A DNA stretch of 64,000 nt from Strigops habroptila (GCF_004027225.2 NC_044282.2:51056576-51120575), one strand, 5' to 3'; shown: positions 24,691-38,100, counted from the first letter of the stretch. Program-made: numbers and translations. The notes: generated by a model not told the origin, from the sequence alone.

Positions 24691-27015
24691 ACCCAAAAAG
24701 TAGTTTGACTGGAGTGTATCAGTTTCTCCAAAGTTAGTATAAAACTTCTATGAAGAAAGGCAAAGAAATGTGCAAGTGCGCAAGAAGAAAATTCCCTTTG
24801 CTGTGTCTCAACAGCAATCGCAGAAACTCCCCAGTACTGATGATTCTGCACAAAATTCAGATGATGAGTGATAAGAGTAAATCTGGCGGATTGAGTGGAG
24901 GAGTTGGCAATGGATTTGCAATACAAGAAATCCAACAGGCACAAAAGTGGATTAAAAGGAAATGCTGCAGTGTGCACTAAGAGCAATTCTACAGCCCCCT
25001 TAACAATTAGAAGATCTGGACAAGCTCCTTGCCTTGTCAGGGTGGGAACACAGCTGTGCTAGACATCTGTACAGGGTCCTCTATATTTTGGTGTTTTCAA
25101 TGACAAGCTCTGCTGCATTGAATTATATTTTATACACATTATCTTTTGGATCCATTTGTTTGAATAATGTTCTGGCATTGATGATGGCCTTTCTTTTTAG
25201 CAGGGAGTGACATCAGGGTTTTGTTGTTCTGCAAAATTACAGTAATGCAAATAGACCATTCATCTCCTTTCCCAATGAAATTTATTCTTTTATTCAGTGT
25301 ATAGTGCTGAATGATGAACCATGATGAAAAGGTACAGAAGAGACATGAGGTCTATTTCTATATCTGTCACAGTCTTTCTGCACCACCCAGGGAGGTTACA
25401 TATTAAAATCCTCAACAACAACATATCATGTAATTTATGGTCCTTTTTGCTGTTTCCAGACTGGAGCAAGGTATCTCAAGATCTGAAGTTGAATTCGTAC
25501 TTTAAAGACACTTAGGGATTCAGTTCCTATTTGAAAATGGGAGATACTTCTTTTCCAAAAGCAATAACCGATTAAACATTAAGGAACAGAAATGACAAGT
25601 AACAAAACACAAGTATTTTTTCTAATATACATGCCTCTATACAATTAATCTCTCCAATGTTTTGATTACCAAATGCAGACTGGTAGATTTCTTCCACATA
25701 TTGATGTTAATTAGTATTATCTGAAAAAATGTGCATTGATGTGAAGATAATTTAAAGATCCCTGCTATGAAAACGTCTAATTCTTGTCTTGTTAACATTC
25801 CCCAGAATTGACATTTCTAAAGCGTATTACCATCTGAGGCAATAAAGACAGTTCTAACTCTGCCCTATGTAGGATCAGAATATTGCATGGAAAATTCCTG
25901 AGTCTGATCTGATGGCTACTGCTCAACGGGCAAATTGCTCCTATTTCAGAGTCTACTTAGGCCTTTTTTCTAGAAAGGAAATTAAACAGAAGCACTTGTA
26001 ACTTAGCCAGCTATATTTAATGAAAAAGGACCTGTTTGTACATTGGAATGAAACATGGAACTTAAAATGAGAATTCATATTTAAAGACACTAAATATAAT
26101 AATGATACCTTCAGTGGTGTCTCCTTAGCTAACATTTCTGTCAAGATGGTCCATTTTTGCTAATCTTTTTACTTTCAAGGTGAGTTTGCAGAAATAATAC
26201 TTAACCCTGGTTATGACTTGCACCTGATCTTCTGAGTGTGTTACAGCTTTGGAGCCTTGTAACAGAATAAGAACGGAGAAAGTCTAGAAAATATGTCTGA
26301 CGTCATACCATTTACAAAAGCTTATGTACAGTATTTACCAAAGTACTGGCTGGTTTTGCATGGATTTTTTTTTAAAGGTCAAAAGACATTTAAAACATGC
26401 CATGCACTCAAAATAATAATAAAACTGCAGTTTGCTAATTTAACTTAAATTCAATACTTGTCAGCATAGTCATTTCAGAGCTTCTTTGATTTCACATTCT
26501 GCTTCACATGAACTTGTCAGGTGAATGTAGTTCTCTTGGCTACCATTTATGCTAGTTATTAAATTAGTGCATATTCTTTCACATGCAGGTTTTCTCAGTG
26601 CCAGTACATGTTTTCAACTCCAATTTTGTGTTTGAGAGTTTTTAACAATGTTGCCAGAGCTCTATATATAATAGCTAATCACTGAAAATAACAAAATAAA
26701 ATTGATTTTCTGTTGAGCTGTTATTAGCGTTAGTGCTCCTGAGCTAAAAGGAGATGCTATGGGACATATTTTCACAGTGAGCTAAATGGTATTTTAATCT
26801 TGTAGTCACACTGTGTATAATTGGAGACAGGTGGGTAAAGCTCCACGTTCTATTTCAAAAACGTAATATTCCCTCCATTCAGATATGCCTAATAAAGTCT
26901 TAAATTCATCCTGTTATATTTTGCCAGCTGAACATTGCAAAATAGAAGGCAACATACAGTGTAAAGCCAAGCATTCATTTGGCAAAGTCCTCATGGATTT
27001 CAGGTAGTTCAGGAT

Positions 27016-27142
27016 TATAGAATCATAGAATAGTAAGGGTTGGAAAGGACCTTAAGATCATCTAGTTCCAACCCCCCTGCCATGGACAGGGACACCTTGC
27101 CCTAAACCACGTGGTCCAATGCTCTGTCCAACCTGGCCTGGA
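27016..27142 (-). mobile_element. CR1 LINE 3' tail
   Basis: Reverse-complement CR1 3' end: 'atagaatcatagaatagtaagggttggaaagg' through 'ctctgtccaacctggcctgga'. Only about 125 bp remain, so this is a very short 5'-truncated insertion. Confidence 0.9.
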
Positions 27143-27170
27143 TCATACAATGCATAGTAACAATATTATG

Positions 27171-27262
27171 TATCATAGATTTTAAGCCAGAACATGCTAC
27201 ATTGGCCATCTATTCTGACCCCGGCTTTTTCCTGGCCACAGCATTTCAGCTATTTTTTCAGT
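27171..27262 (-). mobile_element. Probable older CR1 3' tail
   Basis: 'atcatagattttaagccagaa' followed by 'ccatctattctgacccc' resembles the 3' end of older CR1 subfamilies in antisense. It is diverged and short. The call rests on recalled resemblance only. Confidence 0.45.
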
Positions 27263-27573
27263 GGAGAGGTGATTACTCCATCTTGCAGAAGGAAAGCTGC
27301 TTCTGGGGAGGATGGTGTTTTGCTCAGAGACTTGGTTTATATTTTGTAAAGTAGATAATTAAGAATGAAGCATGTATAAGACTATACATAAAAGGAATAT
27401 GAAATTTCTGATCTCCAGGATTTTAAACACAAGAATACTGTTTTAGACAGATTACTATATAGCCCAAATCTTCATGATGTTACACTGATAATGATTTTGC
27501 ACTGATTTGTCAGATGCATCTAGTGTTGCTCCCTAGGTAGGGAGCATGAATTAATGATCTGGTCCAGGAAGGC

Positions 27574-28070
27574 TGCCCTGGTTTGAGCTGGGATAGAGTT
27601 AATTTTCTTCCTAGCAGCTAGTGTAGTTCTGTGTTTTGGCTTTGATCTGGGAATAATGTTAATAGCACACTGACGTTTTAGTTCTTGCTCAGTAGCACTT
27701 GCCCTGATCAAGGACTTCTCAATCTCTCATGGTCTGCAAGTGAGGAGGGGCACAAGAAACTGGGATGGAGTAGAGATAGGACACCTGACCCAAACTAGTA
27801 AAATATTTGGAAAAAGTATGCTGTCTTCCTGGAAATTCCAGAGAGACACAAGTCACTGCAACGTGCTGGGGACTGGCCCATGCCTGAAGAGCCCAGTCCA
27901 ACACTAGTCAGTACCCTCAAGGGGAAAAGGAGGTCTCCGGTCCTGATGACAAAGTGACAGGCACTGCAGCTGAGCCAGAGAACTAACCCGTGCAGGTATC
28001 AGTCCTCCCTATACACAAGAAATGGACACAAAAGACAGCTCCTTTAGTAAAGGAAGATGAAGCAGGGCTG
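27574..28070 (+). mobile_element. ERVL-type LTR fragment joined to internal remnant
   Basis: 27574 to about 27808 aligns by eye with the 5' part of the ERVL-type LTR family (GCTGGGATAGAGTTAATTTTCTTCCTAG, then GACACCTGACCCAAACTAG). The family resemblance ends there, and the rest of the LTR, with its TATA-like region, is missing. From about 27810 to 28070 the sequence resembles a retroviral internal (gag-side) region of the same class, but only broken frames remain. An internal deletion between LTR and gag explains the structure. There is no intact viral gene. Confidence 0.7.
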
Positions 28071-31000
28071 CAACAAAGGCCTTAACTAAAAATGCCTTAA
28101 GATCAGACATCTTGGTGAAGAATGCTTCATGTCCTGTGGAGCAGCAAGAAATATTTTAAGGCAACATTTGCCTGTCTTTGGATTCTGTAACTGGAATTTT
28201 TTGAAGTGATTTAACAAGGGAGACCATGTCCTGTACATTATTGTTAGTTAGACTAATGCCATCTGTTTCTCATAGAAGCAGAGAGGTAAAAAAAACAGAC
28301 TCATATAATTTAAGTCTCAAACATGTGAAAAATTATTTGCATTTCAAATTCCAGCATATTCGTTTTCAAAGACCTGCTTTCAATAACCCAGCTGCCTGGA
28401 CTAGACATATGTAGAAACAGCATTTATTTACCCAAGTCTTCTGAGACCTCTTCTAAAGAGATTGTAGAAAATGTTAGCGAACTCGCATATGATTAAGGTG
28501 GCTACAAAATGCACTGCAGGTATCTAATTTTAAAGGAACATAAATATATTGCTGCCACCTTTTATATCATAAACTATGATTTAAAACACTTATCCTGAAG
28601 AAAAAGAGCTAGGCTGAATTCCCTCTTCAACATTGAAAGGATTAAATTCCAGAATACTTCAGTCACTGGTAACAATCCTAACCAAAAGCCTATTGTTTGG
28701 GTCAGGAGAGGACATTGGCAGAACCGTACAGACAGGTTTATAGCCCAAACCCTATGAACAAAGTCTGCAACAAGGTACAAGGTGTGCCTGGAGTTCCTGT
28801 TCCAGCTTTAGAAGGTCTGCAGTATGAGTAGAGGATAAGGTTGTGTTCAAGAACAGCTGGTTTGTTCACAGCTGTCTTAATGCAATCTTCATGTCCCACA
28901 GTGCAGCAACACTTTTTTTTTTTTTTTTTTCTCTGTGTCACACAGAGGAGTCGTCATTTTTGCTGTAAACCTGACAATTCTTAGTGGGAGGGAGGCAGGA
29001 TAACCCTCTCCGATTTTCCATTCTGAAATTACCAGAGAGAAGCCTGCCCTTTAAAGAGGCGGAGCTGTGTATTTCAGTTTTCTCAGGGCTAATGAAGGTA
29101 TTGCCTTCATTATCACCATTTTTCTTTTCAAACAAATGCTCTAAGAAATAATCAGTATATATTTAAATAGGATAGCAAGCACTCCTTAAAACAGGAAGGA
29201 CTTTCTAGTCTTTATATCTCATTACTACATGACAGAAGAGAACAAATTTAAGTTTCTCACTACTTCCCAGGTTTTTTAATGGATGGAATAGCTTGGACAG
29301 TATATTTGAGACACCTCAGCTTTATGAAAAGGGAGCCTGTAGCCACATCTGTATTAGAACTCAAGACATACTGCTGAATTTCTAGCAACAACTGTGGCGT
29401 GTGTGAACTTGTGTGCTTCCAGACAATCGTTTGTCACAGCTCAGTGGTGAGGATGGACCATGGAGCATTCAAAAAAGCAGATGGGATGCAGTTATCCTGT
29501 CTCAATAAGGAAGGAATAAGCATAGCTGCCTGAACACAAGCCATTCTGTGCCAGTTAGATAAAAGCATAGAGGTGTTCCCTGTCCTATTTTCTTGTTATG
29601 GAAATGCAGAGGGGTGCCTACTTCTGCGCAACAGATTTCTTTCAAGGTGGCCAACATTCAGAATTCCAGATATTTAATTTTTGTTAGTCTATGTCCTTTT
29701 GTACATCTAGCACAAGTCCAGCCCAGTGAACAGGTAGGTTCCACAAGTGAGAGTGAGCTTGTATCATGCCTGTATAAGACCTTGTGCCTCTGCATATTAT
29801 GATGTTGACAAAAATCCTTGATCAAGTTCTTTTATGCTGAGAAATGATGATTAGTACCAATTATCTGAAATTGGTGGATTCATGCACTGATTAAAGCATT
29901 GCTCAGTATACCTCTAATGAAAGCCTGCTTCAGCAAATTGACTAAAGCAATCTTTTCAAGCTTCCTAAGGATTTACAATGAACAAACAAACAATAAACAA
30001 TTAGTTTTAACCCTCACTGGAAGCTCTTTTATCTAAAACCTCACTTACTGGCAGCAAGTAATCTATGCAGTAATAAACACATAGATAGTTCTTTATTAAA
30101 TTTATTTCAAGGCTGTTTGTGTATATTCAATTTATCGGTTCCACAAGGACTCAACACTTTCATAATATATGCACACGAATAATGTCATGTGATGTTTGTC
30201 TTTAGAGACATTAAAACTGAGTCTAAGTAGCTGCTAATGTTTTCTTTTTTAATGAAAAATACCTAATATCTTTTTTTCGTTTTGTTTTTAATTTTGAAAT
30301 CAAAGGGAACAATTAAAATTTGCTTTGATGTGGAAAAACTCCCTATGCATTTTATCTCCCAGATAAACAAAACATGACCTTGACAGTTTTTGGAGCTCTA
30401 GAACAGACAGAGAAACAATCTGTAGCTAATCTGCCAGCCACCGAGTACTTCACACAGAGATGCTAGAAAGTCTAACTACATATTCCTGTGCTACCTGTGG
30501 AGGGGCACTGGTGTCCTGCACTTGGCAAACCCACAGACAATGAGATGAGTCACACAGTTGAGGAACACTCCTAAGATCTTTTTTAAAAAAGGAATTCTGC
30601 TCCCACTGATTTGTATTGTTTAATTTAGAGAGCATATTTTGACTTTATCATTTAGAATTAAAATTTACACCACTGAGATATGTAAAAAATAAACCAATAT
30701 GTCATTTGTTTCATCTCAGAAAACCACAAATATGGGTTTGAAAGCTAAACAAGAGAAGAAGAAAATTTGTTACATTTGTTTTCTTATCAAATGTTGAATA
30801 AACATATTCCATCAAAACACATTCCCATTTGAAATCTGGCAGGACTGTATTTTGATTAAAGAAATGTTGCACCAAATAAATGCTCATTTAGATTTCAGCA
30901 TCTAGCTTGTTTAAATGCTCTGATCTAGTTGAAACTGTCAGGATGTAAACTGCCCATGCTCCTTCAAAGACATCAATCATAAAATAAAGTCAGTTCTGTA

Positions 31001-31820
31001 TGTCCCAGTAAGAATAGAAAGTTTACAGAAAGATAATTTTTCTTCATCTTTTCTATTCTATACATCTTAAAGATCAGGAAGGATATTTTTTTCCTTTTGA
31101 AATAAAAAAAATGGGGAGAGTTGCCAGCTCAAAGCTTATACTTAACTTAGGAAAACTTCTTTCACAGTACAGATGCACTGCAGCAAATACAGTTAAAATG
31201 CTGTCCTCGTTCTGAACTTTATTGAATTATATTTTAAAATTCTAAAGCACTGATGTTGTCTTCAATCTAACTATTCATATTAGATTATAAATCCAAAATA
31301 AAATCCTCTTGTGAACCTAGGTTCTAAATTCCTATTCCCCCCCAAGAATGTACATAGGTTCCTACTCATAAAATACATGTATAATCTTGACCACTGTCCT
31401 TATAATGACCTTAGCATATTCCATTTAAGGTTCTTAAGAAATTCAGTTACTACTGATCCACATATGCTAATTTTGTAGTGCTATAGGATACATAGGATGC
31501 AACGCTATTGCTACCTCATCTGCCCACTCTCCTACCCCAAAATTAGGAATATAAGCTATGAGGAACTTATCATAGGAGTGGCTAACGGAACTCAGAGCTC
31601 ATGATTTTCAGTTATGGGTTTTTAATCATACATGAGTTCTCATTAAAAAAGCTTCAAGTTCCAATTCAGTTTTGATAAACCATTACCCCATCTATATTTT
31701 GTGATCCTAACAGGCTTTATAACAGGCTTTGCGAACAATCTTTTCTGCATAAATGTTCCTGACATCCTTGCTATATACATGAGACATAGTATCTAACACT
31801 GTTAGGAATGATTCTATCTA
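28071..31820. other. Intronic non-coding stretch
   Basis: I see no gene. An 18-T tract lies at 28913-28930, with no clear element body beside it. All open frames are under 70 codons and featureless. Confidence 0.4.
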
Positions 31821-31910
31821 AAGAGGCTTTATTATGTTTACACTTATTAAAAATTTTCAGTCAGTGTTGCTATGTTAAGAGGCTTAATTTTGTTTATACT
31901 CATTAGAATT
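31821..31910. repeat. Imperfect direct repeat just upstream of exon B
   Basis: A unit starting AAGAGGCTTTATTATGTTTA at 31821-31855 recurs, diverged, at 31877-31910 with a 56-bp period. It sits 48 bp upstream of exon B, inside the intron's 3' end. Confidence 0.7.
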
Positions 31911-31958
31911 TCTCCAATTACTAACAGTTTATAACTTCTATTGTTATTTTTCATCTAG

Positions 31959-32096
31959 AGGTCTGCCTCATCAAGGTCAAAGCCCTTGCAGAGTCATACT
32001 GTTTAGCCAGTTCTCCAGAGGTGTCAGCAGATGATCATTTCAGCAAGTCTTGTAGTCCACCAGGAACCATAGCCAGTTTTTTTCACCCTGGAGCTC
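31959..32096 (+). CDS. Exon B of the unrecognised gene
   Basis: A 138-bp internal exon follows a pyrimidine-rich acceptor (TATTGTTATTTTTCATCTAG) and ends at a consensus donor, GAGCTC|GTAAGT-like (gtaagtg). It starts in phase 1, exactly what exon A leaves, and ends in phase 1. The frame is open throughout: it completes a Glu codon, then reads VCLIKVKALAESYCLASS at its start and CSPPGTIASFFHPGA at its end. The first half continues the helical character of exon A. The second half is Ser/Pro-rich and likely a loop. Acceptor use two bases later (31961) would run into a stop, which supports 31959. Introns on both sides exceed 25 kb. I cannot name the family. Confidence 0.68.
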
Positions 32097-34452
32097 GTAA
32101 GTGCAAACAATACTGTTCTAATGATAATATTACTTAAACATGAATAGCTTCTATAGATAATATTTGGTATTTTTAATGCTGATGAACAACAAATAAACAG
32201 AATATTACATTGCACTCAATGTTGTCACATGTGCCTGAAAATTTCTGCATAATTGCTGATTATTTTTATGGTGCTACATAATTGTACTTAAGACATAACT
32301 TACTTTCACTTAAAAGTATGAAACCAGAGCATTCTTTAAGAACTTCATTATGTGCCACTTCTTCAGTAATCTCCTTCTCACTCCCACTTGTGATGTGATA
32401 GCACCCATGCCAGTTAAGAAACTGTACAAAGGACCAGCAAAATCAGAGAGATGATTTCGTTTTATTACTTGGGAAAAAGGCAGGGAGTTACGTAATCCAT
32501 TAACTTTCCTCAGGACAGCAGTGATTATCCTGTCCTCATTTTCGGGACAGCTATGCTGACTACAAGAATAGCAGTATCAACAATGTACTTTAATTTGCAG
32601 TAGCTGAGAAAGAAAAGTAGAAAGAAGAAAGATTAAAAGAAGAAAGTCAACAATCTGTCAAAATTTTAACTTTCTATGTTCTGAATATCTTTAGCCAGAA
32701 CTAGCGTTGTGTCAGCTAAACATTGGGAAGAAACTCCAGGATCATGTATTTATTTGTTAGGAAGAGATGCTTGGAAACCTAGCTGTCATAGACAAAAACC
32801 TAGGGATCTAAAATAAAAAATATTGTTTGGGTTTTTTTCAGTCCTTTGATTTATATTAAAGCCTTTTTCTTTGCCAAGTACCAAAATTCCTGATATCAGA
32901 ATCCTCATCTGTCTGATGGATATTAATAACAATTTACATAGTATTATTAAAAATGATCACATCTGGGGCCTTTCAGGAAATAAAAGCCTCAACTGTTTCC
33001 TATGGAAATGGAGTTTCTCTGTTGAAATAACTAGGCAGTTCTACAGTACAAGTAATATAAATTGAGTTTAATATCAAACAAACACCCAGAACTAAGAGAC
33101 TGGGAGCACGTTAGCTGTGATCCCTGGATGAAGTAGTTTAAGCTTAAAGTACAATGCAAGACAATGCACATTATTACCAGCTTTTTCTACATTCAAAGTT
33201 TCTAAGGAAACCCATGTATTATTTTGTAACAGAATAATTGTACTGGCAAAGATTGAGTCCTGAGTGAATGTAATCAAATTATCCAGAAAAAGGTGGAGTT
33301 GCAACTGGCCCTTCAGTAGCCTTGTAGAAATACATTGGAATGTAGAAATACATTGGAACTTGTGATAATCTCGTATCACATGAGGAACATCCCTCTCCCT
33401 AGATTGGCCAAAGAATTGAATGAAAATGAAAAGTAAAAGCTATAGATTAGTTATTAACATGTCCAACAATAGAATTCTTTGGGGGTATGTCTACTGCAGG
33501 AGAACATCAAAACTCACACTGAATACTACTTATGCTGATTATTCAACAAATTTTAGTAAAATGCATGGTTGGAAGATCAACTTCTGCCAAAGGGTTCACA
33601 GACTGTTTAGGCTGAGTTCTCAAAACTAGATATTTTCATAAAACTCAGGAAAAATTATAGCCTTTGCATTTAGTTTACAAGCTACAGATTTAGTGTCAGT
33701 CTGTCTAGATAGCCTTTTTCTTTAGGATGTGTGCAGTTATCTTCAAGATGCAACAAATGCAGAAACTATATGCTAAAAAGAGAAATATATTTTGATCATC
33801 AAAGAATGTTAGAGATCCAGTCAAGGAAACTCAAAGACAGTAAATTGGTCAGAACTAGTTCTACAGTCTCTGTACAAAGTACAATTTACCCTAAATTACC
33901 CAAAAATAATTTCATAATGGCAAAAAGAAATTCTGATGTGACTTCAGTGCAATCTGTACTCCCTAGGCATTTAGTTCTACTTTTCTCTAATTAAAGCAAT
34001 GTGTTTTCATAATTATATTTCATATAACTATTTAAAAGAGTGTAGCTCTTGCATGGTGATGCAGACTATACATTTGGTGTAAGTGTATATAGCCTGTGCT
34101 AACAAAAGATTCAAGTATTAAAACAAAATTTTGTTACTAAAACCTAAAGCAAAGTGGAAAAAAGCATTACTGAAACTGCTAATATATGGATGCAATAATA
34201 TGATCTACTTCTAAACCCCATGATTAAGCCACATGCACAGCTATGTTTGAGTTGCATTTTTAATATATAAAGGAGTATTGCCAAAACAATATTTAAAGGA
34301 CTAAAGCTAAAACAAGAGACCAACAACAATTAAATCAGATTTTGGTTGCCTACATTCATAGGAAATTACAGAGATTTCCCCAATGGACTCTTCATTTACA
34401 CAACAGGAAAAGCTTATCCAAATTAAAGAATCATCAGAAGAAGTTTTCAGTC
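32097..34452. other. Intron between exon B and the next CR1
   Basis: Start of the 25.3-kb intron between exons B and C. I find no gene. A perfect 18-bp tandem duplication lies at 33323-33358. Open frames at 33092-33379 and 33731-33994 have no protein features. Confidence 0.4.
33323..33358. repeat. Perfect 18-bp tandem duplication
   Basis: TGTAGAAATACATTGGAA occurs at 33323-33340 and immediately again at 33341-33358 without a mismatch. This suggests a recent slippage or a polymorphic site. Confidence 0.92.
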
Positions 34453-35115
34453 ATAGATCATAGAATACCAGGAGGGAAGGGACCTCGGAGATCATCTGGT
34501 CCAACCTTTCATGGCAAAGCATGACATAGACAAGATGGCACAAACCCTGTCTAAAAAAAGCTTGAAAATGTCCAGCATTGGGAGTCTACCACTTCTCCAC
34601 TTGGGGAGATTATTCCAATGGCTGATTGTTCTCACTGTAAAAAATGTTCCTCTTGCGTCCGGTTGGAACCTCCCCAGAAGTAATGTATGTCCATGACCCC
34701 TAGTCTTTTCCATATGACTCCTTGTAAAAAAGGGAGTCTCCATCTTCTTTGTAGCACCTTTTAAATACTGGAACATGGTGATAAGGTCTTCTCTGAGCCT
34801 TCCTTTTTCTTAGCTGAACAAACCCAGTCCTTAGCCTTTCTTCATACCTCAGGCTTCCCAGTCCTTTGGTCATCTCTGTGGCCCTTCTCTGGACCCTCTC
34901 CATCCTGTCCACACTTTTTTGTATATCATGGACCAAAACTGCTGGGTAGCCTGACAAGTGCCACAAGATCCCACAAAAGTGGGATTATGGTATCTTTATC
35001 TCTGCTGGTATAGCCCTTGTTGATCGATGTAACCTATTAGCCTGTTGTCTTTCTTTGCCACAGCTAAACACTGTTCACTCATATTGAGCTTGCTGTCCAC
35101 CAGGACTCCCAGGTA
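34453..35115 (-). mobile_element. Older, diverged CR1 LINE fragment
   Basis: In reverse complement the segment shows a CR1 3' end ('catagaatacc...gatcatctggtccaacc') and then the ORF2 tail. Two broken minus frames, 34776-34492 and 34966-34700, still show QRRATEMTKGLGSLRYEERL and TFFTVRTISHWNNLP. The rest of the ORF2 similarity reaches 'gtccaccaggactcccaggt' near 35113. Frameshifts and divergence are greater than in the copies at 5766 or 13106, so this belongs to an older subfamily. Confidence 0.85.
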
Positions 35116-38100
35116 GAACCTGCTCATGCAGGAATTCTCACTGAAATAGCGACTATTGGAACCAGCTGCCCTGGGACCCCCACCTCGCCTACAGCCCAGG
35201 ACCCCATGTCACCAGTGCGCTAATCTGGGCTGGGGGTGGGACAGGTCCTGGCTCCCACAGGCCCACAGTGTATACTGATGACTGTGAATTTCAGCATGAT
35301 CTCTGTCCCACACAGTGTAGACATAACTTGTAGCAGAGAGTAGGGCTACAGCAGCTTTACTCGGGTGTTGCAATATCAAACAAATATTATCCCTCCCCCC
35401 ATTTTTGCTGCCTGCTATGGTTTGCATGGCTGCTGAGCCAAGCTTGCTGCCAGTACAGTCTTGTTCACACATGTTCAATCAGCTCTTAACATGTTGTTCT
35501 TTTTTTAACATAAACTGAGCTCCCGAGCGTGATTGCATCACCCTGTCCCAGCCAGGTCTGCACATGAAAGTCAGAAAAGTCTGTTCCAAAGAACGAGAAA
35601 TACTGACATGCTGCATCTCATCACCTGGCATGACAAGTTCCTGAGGAGAGCTGTGGAAAGGTCTGGGTTTACAGGATAGTCACAGGTTGATGCAAAAAGT
35701 GTAGGTAGTATCTCAGAGCCATTCCCTCCTTAAACATAAAATACACTTTTAGAAAATACCTCTTAGCAACTTAAGGTGTCATCCGACAGTCTGTGGCTGG
35801 GTATGCATTTCCTTCTTTGTGAACCTATATCCAATTTTTAAGATAAAATGTATCTCTTCAGATATTTTCCAATAAAAATGTAAAACACAGTAGAGCAAAA
35901 GTCATAAGATTATCATGAGGCATTAGAAAACTAGGAGTAGTGAAAATTTAAACCTGCCAATGGAGCAAAATGTGACCTGGCTAAAGACGGAAATAAGAAG
36001 ACAATTTGCAATTTTAATTAATAGGCTAGATCAAATAAATTCTTTGTGCAACTGAAATGAAGTTTGTCTCCACAGACCCAGGAGAAATCAGATAGTAAAA
36101 GCCCTCATGGCAGTTTTCTTTACTCTTTTGAGCAGAACACAGCAGCTGCATTAACAAATTTATCATCTGGCAACCTATAATATATTCAGATTTTGGAAGT
36201 AACTGTGCACCTCTCTACGAAATTAAATTGTTTGCTTGATTGTGAGTAAATTTATAAAGATAGCAATTAGAGGTCAGGGGGTGAGATAATTAAAGGTATT
36301 TTTTGTTGCTGCATTTGTTTTTGAAGAAGGTAGTTTTAAAAATCTAGCAGGAGAGGACATAGTTTTGGACTTTAATGAGAAGAGAAACAGCCCTTATTGA
36401 GTAGAAAGTAGTAACTGATTAATATTTATTTATACATCTTTGGTTAGCTGCAGAAAACTGCAAAGTGCAAAACCATTTGTAATGACACAAGGGAGCAGGG
36501 GTTTAGAAGTGGCTACTCCTCTAAAGGGTAAACTCCTTGGGTTGCAAATATGCTGCCGTTAGAAGTTGCTAACTGCAGCCTTCCCCTGCTAACTGCTGTT
36601 GCTCTCTCCTTCTTCTCACTGCCCCCTTTGCCTCCTATTGCTACCTCTGCTGACCTGAGAGCTGAACTGTTTGCATCAGCATGACTTTAAATGCTTCAGT
36701 CAGAAGAGGCTTAAAAAATAAACAGGTCTTTGCTGGTTCAGCTTATTTTGACTGCAGCAGTGTAGGAACCATTCATAAGATCAGGAGGAAGTGACTTCCA
36801 CAGCGTCTGGGTGAAGGCAGTAACTTGTCAAGCTTCTGGGACTAATTGGGGGCCTTCCCTTGGGAGGCATTCTCATGGATTCAATCCTCTAAGGCTGAAG
36901 TTTCTTGTCTGAAGCATGGATCAAACACACGAGAGCTCTGAGTTTGGTGTTTGTTTGTTTGTTTGTTTTTCAATGCAGAGGTTGGAAATTTAAAAAATAG
37001 TTTGATTTTGCCAAAAAAATTTCCAGAAAAAATATCTGTTCATTGCAAATTGCCTGTGTGAAAACCTGCAACGTCCACCAGCTCTGCTTTTGTAAAACAG
37101 TATTATTTTCTATAAATAATATGAACCTTTCCATAACTAAATCCTGGATAATATGATAAAACTGGCACTAAGCCTAATGCTAAAGTCTCTGAGCTCTCTT
37201 ACATGAGATTTTATGTTAGCAATATACTCCATTCTAAAATCTATAGGAAATATATATATTAATTTTTGCTGAAGAATTAAACAGTTCTGAGAATACACAA
37301 GATTTTTTCTTCTTCATCATTATAGTAGATGCTACAGAAGTATCAGGAAGGAATAAGTATGATATCCAGCCACTTCTTTACTAAAAAATAGTAACCTGAG
37401 TGATGTGACTCTTCAGGGGTTCACAGAGCTGCAAGAGAAAAGGTATAGCTATGGTAGTGCAATTTTCATTTCTTCCACATAAATCAAACAGGAATGATTT
37501 AATCCCTGCTACCTTGTAACTTCTCTAATTTTGGGAAAACTACACACAATCTAAACAAACAAAAAATAGGAGAAATATGAAACAGGTTATTAGACTTTAT
37601 GTAATGCAGGCAAAGGCAGAAGCAGGAAAGAGAAAGAATAAAAACAAAGATTTTTAGAACTTTTTTTTTAATAATATGTGTTATGAAATATAGGAATGAA
37701 AAGAAAAATATGGAAGAAAGGAGTGGGGGAGGGGAATTTCCTACATGACTGATGGATATAGAGGCATCTTTCAGTGTAATCCTCTCACTCTGATCATGCT
37801 GAAGACAAGAGATATCCTTTTAAATGCGTTAGGTTCTGCAAATAATTTCCTGATCCACACCACTTTTATTCTTTCCATAAAGTACACTTAATCTAGAAAA
37901 AAGTAGTCTGAGACTTGCTGGCCTTAATTTGATGAACTTCTGTATGTATTCAGGCCTCTGACTGAAATCATGTCAGGTTTCCTGATTAGGAATATTACCT
38001 GGATGGAGCCCTAGTGAGCCTTTCTCCTTCTCAATTAAGCGCACATGGCAGCAGTTCTATGCTGGCCTCATTTCCCCACATGGTGCATCAGTACTTCCCT

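Larger units (their letters stand above)
14681..27015. other. Long intronic stretch without recognisable genes
   Basis: Twelve kilobases of AT-rich sequence lie within intron A-B. I find no CR1 or LTR pieces here, in contrast to both flanks. Several parts (for example 19340-19760 and 20700-21010) are rich in TAAT-type motifs and free of repeats, and could be conserved regulatory DNA. A CpG-containing patch at about 23240-23350 follows a good 3' splice site, but its frames stop without a usable donor. All open frames are short and featureless. Confidence 0.4.

Noticed and set aside
24594-24986. 130-codon minus-strand frame
   Set aside because: Overlaps a simple (AAAAC)n repeat and has no domain features.
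28913-28930. T18 tract as a retroposed gene tail
   Set aside because: No body of a SINE or processed pseudogene can be recognised next to it.
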